This document shows, one piece after another, positions 8,110 to 13,229 of a stretch of 14,491 nt of DNA. The position numbers and the translations under genes were made by a program. This stretch comes from JBPYFK01 sp051984675. GTDB lineage: Bacteria > Actinomycetota > Actinomycetes > Mycobacteriales > Pseudonocardiaceae. The DNA lies in contig JBPYFK010000053.1 of assembly GCA_051984675.1 (NCBI GenBank), positions 1-14,491 of the forward strand, in the 5' to 3' direction. Position 1 is the first letter of the stretch. Every line of letters starts with the position of its first letter. Under the pieces are notes generated by a model, which had not been told where the DNA came from, ran no database searches, and worked only from the letters and a program-made list of their open reading frames with translations.

Positions 8110-8124
8110 CTCACGTTACTGCCA

Positions 8125-8153
8125 GTATTACCTGGCGATGAGCGGTCAATCAA
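8125..8153 (-). promoter_or_regulatory. Possible promoter for the c-di-GMP/conservon unit
   Basis: On the minus strand TTGATT (8148-8153) is followed after exactly 17 bases by TAATAC (8125-8130). The -35 matches the housekeeping consensus at 4 of 6 positions, the -10 at 3 of 6, so the match is modest and the ideal spacing is its main support. Transcription would begin near 8117 and leave a long leader before the GTG at 7879. Other starts nearer the gene are possible. Confidence 0.25.
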
Positions 8154-8240
8154 GACGGATCGATTGCCCGGCGAGTAATACAGCGTCACGTGTCACTCGG
8201 TCGTGTGTGAATGGTTTATCGCCCTTCTAGAGGTACGCGG

Positions 8241-8278
8241 AATGCTCCGAAGCGGAGAGAATGTGTCCGAAGTGGATG
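8241..8278. repeat. Imperfect direct repeat upstream of the membrane-protein gene
   Basis: Two adjacent units of about 19 bases share AATG and TCCGAAGYGG: TCCGAAGCGG at 8246-8255 and TCCGAAGTGG at 8266-8275, 20 bases apart, i.e. about two helical turns. The arrangement could place two protein subunits on the same DNA face. It directly adjoins the hairpin at 8274-8296. Confidence 0.45.
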
Positions 8279-8296
8279 CTTCATTCAGAAGCATCC
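8274..8296 (+). terminator. 9-bp perfect hairpin with short T-rich tail; possible attenuator
   Basis: GGATGCTTC (8274-8282), loop ATTCA, GAAGCATCC (8288-8296), followed by TGTTTT at 8297-8302. The stem is perfect. On the plus strand this has the form of a weak intrinsic terminator, placed 66 bases before the ATG at 8363, so it could attenuate that gene. The palindrome could equally be a dimer binding site on DNA. Confidence 0.45.
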
Positions 8297-8362
8297 TGTT
8301 TTCGCCACCGTCGAGTCCGAGTCCAAACCGCTGCACCACTGCTTTCACCCACGGGGGAACCA

Positions 8363-8926
8363 ATGCCTGCCGACCTGGCTAGCTCCCTAGTCGTCTTTGT
8401 CGTATCCGCTGTGATCGTCGTCGTGGACGGACAGATCATTCGTACTAATGGGCGGACCTACCTGCGAGCGGTCTATCCGGACCCCGGTGTCGCAGAATCG
8501 ATCAATCAACTGATCGCGGTGCTGTTTCACCTGCTCGCACTGGGTGTACTCGCGTTGCTGATGGCTTCCCCATCGGGAAATCGCAGTCTGGCACAGGCGC
8601 TCGAGACGAAGTTGGGTCTGGCGCTGTTGATCGTGGCCGTCGCCCACGGGGCCGCGATGTTGACGCTGAGCAAAGTGCGGGCACGCCATGAGGAAGCCGA
8701 GCTACAGCAACACCTCGCACTGCGCTCCGCGCGCACACCTCCGGAGGGAAGACCAAGCTCACCCGCCCAGAACTACCAAAGCCCTGATGTGCCGGGGCGG
8801 GATGGTCACAACAGTTCCGACCCCGGCACACCTCAGCACGGTTCAACGCGGCGAACACTGGAGCAGCATGAGGGCGCACAGGACGTGCTGCCTGCGTCTC
8901 GGTCATGGCCGACCAGGTACAACTGA
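8363..8926 (+). CDS. Membrane protein of unknown function, three predicted helices
   Basis: I do not recognise the family. From the ATG at 8363 the product has 187 residues. I chose this start because it follows a GGGGGAA at 8353-8359 and opens directly before the first hydrophobic segment; the frame continues upstream to 8261, but those residues look non-coding and overlap the hairpin. Predicted membrane helices: about 7-24, 48-67 and 83-103. The loop between the first two contains NGRTYLRAVYPDP; after the third is a basic/acidic amphipathic stretch (KVRARHEEAELQQHL) followed by a hydrophilic, low-complexity tail of about 65 residues rich in Pro, Ser, Gly and His. The gene is divergent from the c-di-GMP gene, with 483 bases between them, which may mean shared control but does not establish a functional link. 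Confidence 0.7.
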   Translation: MPADLASSLVVFVVSAVIVVVDGQIIRTNGRTYLRAVYPDPGVAESINQLIAVLFHLLALGVLALLMASPSGNRSLAQALETKLGLALLIVAVAHGAAMLTLSKVRARHEEAELQQHLALRSARTPPEGRPSSPAQNYQSPDVPGRDGHNSSDPGTPQHGSTRRTLEQHEGAQDVLPASRSWPTRYN

Positions 8927-9662
8927 AGAGCCATCACAGAGACGTACCCAAACGTTCGGCGACGCAGCGGATCACCTTCGCAGGATACGGCGGGATCCTA
9001 GCTGCGAACGCTGATCGTGTGGCCGAGGCGGCGGAGCCCGCCGACACGCGGCGGAAGCCGCCACACTGGATTCTCGGTACCGAGGCGGCTGATCAGGTCG
9101 CGGACGTTTCAGCGAAGGTAATGCAATTTTGAAGCACAACTGGCAATGCCGACCGCTTCGATCACCGCAATGGCCGTCCTCACATTCGAAGATGCCCGTA
9201 CCGCTGACTGACACAAGCACGACGCTGGCCCACCAACTATGGCTGCCGTGTCAGTAGGCGTTCATTGATCCACGAATCGACGACACTTGGAGTTCATGAG
9301 GGTTCGGTGGCGTGCGCCGAGCTGCTGCCGATACGGTCAAACGCTCAAATGAAGAGTCCGGTTGCCGAGTGATATCGGTTCTCCCCACAAACGAACGGTT
9401 TGAAGACCAGTGCGGATGAAACGCGGGTCCACTGTGAACCGCCGGTCTTCGGGGTCAAGATGGCTGCCTACGCCGTATGGGAGCTACCGAAGAAGGCCAG
9501 GATCGACCGGGTACCGCAACTGGGCTCGATTGGCTTGGACACACAACGACCCCGGATGCCTTGTGGACTCCGGGGTCGTTGTACAGACGGTCTACATCTC
9601 AGTGTCGTGTGGGGCTCGAATATTCATCGTCGCTGTTCAAGCGGCATATCGGTACTCGTTAG
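8927..9662. other. Gene-poor stretch of 736 bases
   Basis: I see no convincing gene. Frames at 8905-9132, 9400-9690 and 9410-9808 on the plus strand show no family resemblance and overlap one another. Structure present: a GC-rich inverted repeat (GTGTGGC at 9017-9023 with GCCACAC at 9060-9066), an 8-bp inverted repeat ACTGACAC (9207-9214) with GTGTCAGT (9248-9255), and the strong 14-bp hairpin at 9543-9582. Base composition looks less GC-biased than the flanking genes. Lying between a gene and transposase remnants, this may be decayed mobile or accessory DNA. Confidence 0.55.
9543..9582. terminator. 14-bp perfect hairpin, probable transcription terminator
   Basis: Arms ACAACGACCCCGGA (9543-9556) and TCCGGGGTCGTTGT (9569-9582) are exact reverse complements, with a 12-base loop. 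A GC-rich core flanked by ACAAC/GTTGT is the usual form of actinomycete intrinsic terminators, and it reads equally well on both strands. It lies 80 bases beyond the 3' end of the leftward transposase remnant. No intact gene on either side clearly needs it, so it may be left over from a lost gene. Confidence 0.55.
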
Positions 9663-9862
9663 TCACGCCGCCCAGGACGCGGGTGCGTAGGGTGGTTGCT
9701 CCTGGGCTTCGGGTGGTAGCTGGTTCCGGGCCCGGTCGGGGCGATGCTCGTTGTAGTGCCGCTGGTACTCGGCAAGAACACGGCGCGCATGGGCCTCACC
9801 GAGCATGAGAACGTGGTCGAGGACTTCTCGACGGAGGCTGCCGATCACTCGCTCGCAGTGCG
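9663..9862 (-). pseudogene. Transposase C-terminal remnant, IS3/IS481-type integrase core
   Basis: The frame on the minus strand encodes about 65 residues of the end of an rve-type transposase: CERVIGSLRREVLDH, then GEAHARRVLAEYQRHYNEHRP and a short Pro/Gln/Ala-rich tail ending at TGA 9663-9665. The pattern CERV...LRRE is the third acidic block of the DDE catalytic core, with E of CER as the likely catalytic glutamate. The two aspartates and all N-terminal DNA-binding parts are missing, because homology stops at about 9862, where the second transposase remnant begins. It cannot be active. The exact IS family cannot be settled from so short a piece. Confidence 0.8.
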
Positions 9863-9870
9863 TACGTACG
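9861..9870. repeat. 10-bp palindrome at the junction of two transposase remnants
   Basis: CGTACGTACG is its own reverse complement. It lies exactly where the leftward integrase-type remnant and the rightward IS1182/ISNCY-like remnant meet head to head. It may mark a recombination or deletion joint, or a chance target site. Confidence 0.5.
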
Positions 9871-10959
9871 GTTGATGTTTCTCAAGCACCGGTACCGCCT
9901 GGGGTATGAATCGCTGTGCCGGGAAGTGTCTGACTCGATCTCCTGGCAGCGCTTCGCCCGGAGCCCGCTGGGAACGCCGACAACGCACCCCACGACTCTG
10001 ATGAAGATCACTACCCGGTGCGGGTCGGAGGTGGTGGCCGGGCTCAACGAGACACTGCTGGCCAAGGCCGCTGCAGCGAAGCTGGTGCGTACCAGCAAGA
10101 TTCGCGTGGATACCACGGTGGTGGAGGCCAACGTGGAATATCCGACCGATTCCGGTTTGCTAGCTAAAGCGATCAGCAGGACCGCCGCTACCGTCAGACG
10201 GGTGCAGGCCGCTGGTGGGACGGTACGCACCAAGATACGCGATCGGCGGCGGCTGGTCGTCGGGCGCGGGCGATCTCATCCAAGCTGAAACTGCGGGGCC
10301 AGGAAGGTAAGGACGCAGTCAAGCGGATCACCGGTGAGCTGGCCGAGTTAGCTGCTACCGCCGCAGACGAGGCCACTGCCGTGGTGCGTAACGCTCGCCG
10401 GGCATTACGTCGTAGCGACGCGAACGCCTCCGGGCGGCTTGCCGCAGCCGTGGCGCAGTTGGAGACCGTCCAGGTACGCACTGTGCGCATCGTGGCCCAG
10501 ACCCGAATCCGCCTGTCTGGACAGACACCCGATGGTGCTACCCGGTTGGTCAGCCTGCACGATCCCGAGGTGCGCCCGATCCCCAAGGGACGCCTGAACA
10601 AGCCAGTCGAGTTCGACTACAAAGCCCAGGTCGCCGACAACGCCGACGGCGTGGTCTTGGACCACAACGTCGAAATCGGCAACCTGCCAGACGCGCCCCA
10701 GCTGGCCCCCGCGATCAGGCGGATCAAGGCACGCACTGGGCGGGCACCGCAGGCGGTGACGGCCGACCGCAACGACGGCGAGAGCGCCGTTCACGACGAA
10801 CTCACCGAACTCGGCGTGAAGCAGGTGGCCATCACCCGCAAAGGCAAACCCACGCCCGAGCGGCGCGTGGTCGAACACCATCGCAGCGCGCGGGCACCGC
10901 GCCCGCCGATGAGGTCGACCGGAGCACCGTTCGCGGGCTGTCTCGGCGGCTCTGTTTGA
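9866..10959 (+). pseudogene. Broken DDE transposase, IS1182/ISNCY-like
   Basis: Similarity starts abruptly at about 9866 with VRLMFLKHRYRLGYESLC, well inside the family's normal sequence; the N-terminal portion is gone. The first frame (to 10288) holds VDTTVVEANVEYPTDSGLLAKAI, with the first catalytic aspartate at 10109-10111. Around 10242-10253 one base is lost within a run of CGG triplets; the expected sequence continues in the other frame (AAGRRARAISSKLKLRG, then NARRALR, VSLHDPEVRPIPKGR, VEFDYKAQ). The second aspartate block reads TADRNDGE where relatives have a G-Y-G-like run, so point changes have also built up. Similarity ends near 10880, before the third acidic block, and the frame runs on without homology to TGA 10957-10959. 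It is therefore 5'-truncated, frameshifted and 3'-truncated, and cannot be active. Confidence 0.82.
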
Positions 10960-10975
10960 CTGAGCTCTGGTGTGG

Positions 10976-11860
10976 TCAGGCTGTGGGTAGCGAGTCGCCT
11001 TGTACCGCTTGAATGTTCAGCTCGACGCGGACCGTCGCGCCGATTGCCGCGATGCCGGCGCGAACGAGTTGGTTGTAGGTGATTGCGAACTGTTCCCGGT
11101 GCAGCTCGGTGCTGGCCCGAAACGCCGCACGAGTACCACCCCACGGGTCGCTGCCGGTGCCGAGGTAGGTCAGGTCCAGCGGAACCGATTCGGTCACACC
11201 GTTGAGCGTAAGCTTGCCGTCCAGCGTCCACCGGTCGGTCCCGAGCCGGGTCAGCCGGGTGCTGTGGAACTCGATGGTCGGGTGTTGGGCGACGCCGAGG
11301 AAGTCGGCGCTGCGCAGGTGTTCGTCCCGCATGGCGTTGGCGGTGTCGATGCTGTCTGCCTGGATCACCGCGTGCACCGAAGAGTTCTCGATCGGCTCGG
11401 CGATTTCAATCGACCCGCTGAACTCGGTGAATCGCCCTTTGACGCTGGACAGTCCGAGATGTCGGGCGGTCGCCTCGACCGTCGAGTGTGCCGGATCGAT
11501 CGTCCACGGACCGGCCGGCGGGAGTTCCGGTCCGTCGAGACTGGACAGGGTGATCACGCCCAGCCGCGCGGGCTCCGTTGCCGTGACGATCGCGGTGCGA
11601 GCGATCGGCGCGTAACCGGCCGCGGTCACGATGGCGGTGTAGGTTCCGGCCGGCAGCGACGGAGTCGCTGCCATGCCGTCGGTGTCGGTGAGTGCCCGCG
11701 CTACCTGCTGGCCGGACATGTCCGTTACGGTCAGCACCGCGTGCGGGACGGCCCACCCATCGGTGGTCACCATCCGTGCGGTCACGCCGTGCCCTGGCGT
11801 GGGGCCGGTTGCCGGGTTGGTTTGGTTGGGATCGGTCGAGACCCACGAGCCGCTGCTCAT
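10976..11860 (-). CDS. YceI-family protein with N-terminal carboxypeptidase-regulatory-like domain
   Basis: A product of 294 residues from the ATG at 11860, chosen because GGAGGAA (11867-11873) lies 6 bases before it; a GTG at 11875 overlaps that ribosome site. Residues 25-105 form one beta-sandwich repeat of the carboxypeptidase-regulatory-like type (HAVLTVTDMSGQQVARALTD, then LPAGTYTAIVTAAGYAP). Residues 117-285 are a YceI domain: GPWTIDPAHSTVEATARHL, KGRFTEFSGSIEI, RDEHLRSADFL, HPTIEFHSTRL, LTLNGVTESVPLDL. YceI proteins have a lipocalin-like barrel that binds polyisoprenoid lipids. Many are secreted, but no signal peptide is visible here, so this one is predicted to be cytoplasmic. Its first domain is homologous to the repeats in the two neighbouring proteins. 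A gap of 40 bases after the preceding gene suggests the same operon. Confidence 0.93.
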   Translation of the reverse strand: MSSGSWVSTDPNQTNPATGPTPGHGVTARMVTTDGWAVPHAVLTVTDMSGQQVARALTDTDGMAATPSLPAGTYTAIVTAAGYAPIARTAIVTATEPARLGVITLSSLDGPELPPAGPWTIDPAHSTVEATARHLGLSSVKGRFTEFSGSIEIAEPIENSSVHAVIQADSIDTANAMRDEHLRSADFLGVAQHPTIEFHSTRLTRLGTDRWTLDGKLTLNGVTESVPLDLTYLGTGSDPWGGTRAAFRASTELHREQFAITYNQLVRAGIAAIGATVRVELNIQAVQGDSLPTA

Positions 11861-11866
11861 GTTCTG

Positions 11867-11873
11867 TTCCTCC
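11867..11873 (-). promoter_or_regulatory. Ribosome binding site that fixes the YceI gene start
   Basis: GGAGGAA on the minus strand, 6 bases before the ATG at 11860. It overlaps the alternative GTG start at 11875-11873, which makes that start unlikely. Confidence 0.7.
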
Positions 11874-11900
11874 ACGTGTGTCGTCGGGCTGGGGCGGGCG

Positions 11901-12686
11901 CTAGCCGAGTCGGATGTCGTGTCTGGTGTGCTGGCCGTCCTCGAGCCGCAGCGCTTGCGTGGTCGGCGGGTAGCTGGTCGCGATCACGGTGTAAGAGCCT
12001 GCCCCCAGACCGTCGATGGTGTAATCCCCGGCTGTGCCGGCGGTCGCGGTCGCGATGACGCTGCCGGCGGCGTCCAGGACCGCTACTTGTGCGGCGGGCA
12101 GCGGCAGCTTGCCGTCCGGGGTGCGTATCGTGCCGGCGATCGCAGCGCCTCGGATGAGCTCGACATCCAGCCGGGTGTCCTCGTCCGAACCGATCGACAC
12201 GGTGCGGGCGGTCGGCTGATACGACTCGGCGTTGACCGTGAGCGTGTACTCGCCGGCCGGCAGCGTGCCGAACGCGTATTCTCCTGCGACGCCGGTGGTT
12301 CGCGCGTCGACCACCTCACCGTCAGGCTCGATCAGCGTCAGCGCGGCCCCGGGCACGCCGCCGCCGGCGCCGTGCACCGTGCCGGACAGTGAGCTCGCGC
12401 CACGCAGCTCGATGTCGACCCGGACCGGTCCGTCCAGGACGGCAACCGTCGCTGCGTGCGGCTGGTATGCGCGTGCCGAGGCGATCAACACGACGGTGCC
12501 GCGCCGCGGTGTAGTCAGCTCGTAGGAGCCGTCCTCACCGGTTCGACCGCGGTCGAGCTGGTGGCCACCAGGGTCGATCATGGTGAGCACCACTCCCGGG
12601 ATCGGCTTTCCACCAGCTCCCCGTACCTGCCCAAAGATCCGGAACCCGCCGCCTCCCGGTGCGGGGAACTCGCTCTCGGTGGTCAT
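11901..12686 (-). CDS. Protein made of three carboxypeptidase-regulatory-like repeats
   Basis: The 261-residue product consists almost wholly of three beta-sandwich repeats of about 80 residues: 14-95, 99-177 and 180-260. Each opens with a FGQVRG / LSGTVHG / IAGTIRT type strand, has a middle G-x-Y turn (EDGSYELTTP, VAGEYAFGTLPAGEYTLTV, TAGDYTIDGLGAGSYTVIA) and closes with an alternating strand (VRVDIELRG, TRLDVELIRG, TRHDIRLG). In other proteins this fold is an accessory or adhesive domain, often extracellular. Here there is no signal peptide, membrane helix or catalytic domain, so a cytoplasmic binding or scaffold role is an inference. The ATG overlaps the MarR gene stop in an ATGA (12683-12686), with GGAG upstream, so the two are translationally coupled. 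Confidence 0.9.
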   Translation of the reverse strand: MTTESEFPAPGGGGFRIFGQVRGAGGKPIPGVVLTMIDPGGHQLDRGRTGEDGSYELTTPRRGTVVLIASARAYQPHAATVAVLDGPVRVDIELRGASSLSGTVHGAGGGVPGAALTLIEPDGEVVDARTTGVAGEYAFGTLPAGEYTLTVNAESYQPTARTVSIGSDEDTRLDVELIRGAAIAGTIRTPDGKLPLPAAQVAVLDAAGSVIATATAGTAGDYTIDGLGAGSYTVIATSYPPTTQALRLEDGQHTRHDIRLG

Positions 12687-13210
12687 GAATGCTGCTCCTG
12701 TCGGCTTTCACGGACGGCTCGGGTATGAGGATTGCAGTGGTTTCCCGCCGCTTGCGTTTCATTGCAGGCCAACTGTTCGAGCACGGGCAGCGCTGCGTCG
12801 AGTACGGTGCGCTGTTGCGGACTCAGGTGGTGCAGGCGGGCGGTGAGGAAGTCGGTGTTGCGGTGGCGCACCTTCGCCAGCACCGCCCGGCCGGTGTCGC
12901 TGAGCGCCAGTCTGGTCACCCGGAGATCATCCGGGTCTGGACTACGGGTGATCAGCTCCTGCCGGTGCAGGCGCTCGACCAGGCGGGAAGCCGTTGCTGG
13001 TGTGATCCCGATCCGCCCGGCGAGGTCGCCGAGTCGGATCGGACCCGAAGTGTCCATAATGGATAGCGCGGACAAGCGAGTGGGGGAAAGCTCTTGGTCC
13101 GTGCTGGCGATGCGGAGTCCGTGTGCCAGGCCGCTGATCGCGATCCTCAGCCTGCCTGCGAGGTCCGCGCACACCGGCTTCATTGCCGGTCGCACCTTCG
13201 CCATCGCCAT
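12683..13210 (-). CDS. MarR-family transcriptional regulator
   Basis: From the ATG at 13210 the product has 175 residues. The frame extends to 13372, but those residues overlap the preceding gene and look like shadow sequence; the chosen ATG is preceded by a GGGGGAGAGG at 13213-13222. The winged helix-turn-helix covers about residues 40-115: LSPTRLSALSIMDTSGPIRLGDLA as helices 2-3, TPATASRLVERLHRQELI at 70-87 as the recognition helix, and RSPDPDDLRVTRLALSDTGR at 89-108 as the wing. Flanking helices (15-37 and 125-148) should form the dimer interface. MarR proteins usually repress a neighbouring exporter and let go when they bind a small ligand; the MFS gene ends 19 bases upstream, so control of this operon, including autoregulation, is likely. 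A promoter would lie beyond the window. Confidence 0.93.
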   Translation of the reverse strand: MAMAKVRPAMKPVCADLAGRLRIAISGLAHGLRIASTDQELSPTRLSALSIMDTSGPIRLGDLAGRIGITPATASRLVERLHRQELITRSPDPDDLRVTRLALSDTGRAVLAKVRHRNTDFLTARLHHLSPQQRTVLDAALPVLEQLACNETQAAGNHCNPHTRAVRESRQEQHS

Positions 13211-13229
13211 TGCCTCTCCCCCTCGCCGG

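Larger units (their letters stand above)
7880..8362. other. Divergent intergenic region, 483 bases
   Basis: No gene is supported here. The region separates the leftward c-di-GMP/conservon unit from the rightward membrane-protein gene and must hold the start signals for at least one of them. It contains several perfect inverted repeats: GGCGAC/GTCGCC at 7960-7981, CGCGCC-AGA-GGCGCG at 8074-8088, GGCAA-ACAC-TTGCC at 8096-8109 and the 9-bp hairpin at 8274-8296. A possible leftward promoter lies at 8125-8153. If that promoter is used, the leftward transcript has a leader of roughly 240 bases. A 60-codon leftward frame at 7922-8104 has no family resemblance and no clear ribosome site. Confidence 0.6.
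9663..10959. mobile_element. Insertion-sequence graveyard: two nested or fused IS remnants
   Basis: Two transposase fragments of unrelated families, both missing their 5' parts, are joined head to head at 9861-9870. I could not find terminal inverted repeats or target-site duplications bounding either one. The block ends 16 bases before the stop of the leftward YceI gene, so insertion or deletion here may have removed whatever originally followed that operon. Confidence 0.7.

Noticed and set aside
7880..8117. Possible c-di-GMP riboswitch in the leader
   Set aside because: I looked for the GEMM-type core and its conserved loops on the minus strand and found no match; the stems present are short.
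8905..9132. 75-codon plus-strand frame after the membrane-protein gene
   Set aside because: It overlaps the end of that gene, has no homology I recognise and no good ribosome site.
9480..9545. Possible tRNA before the hairpin at 9543
   Set aside because: A GCTCGATT run resembles a T-loop, but no five-base T-stem, anticodon arm or acceptor stem can be formed around it.
9400..9808. Two overlapping plus-strand frames in the gene-poor region
   Set aside because: They run through the terminator-like hairpin and the antisense strand of the transposase remnant, so they are unlikely to be genes.
11000..12058. A 352-codon plus-strand frame
   Set aside because: It is antisense to the YceI and repeat-protein genes, very rich in Arg and Gly, and has no recognisable domain.
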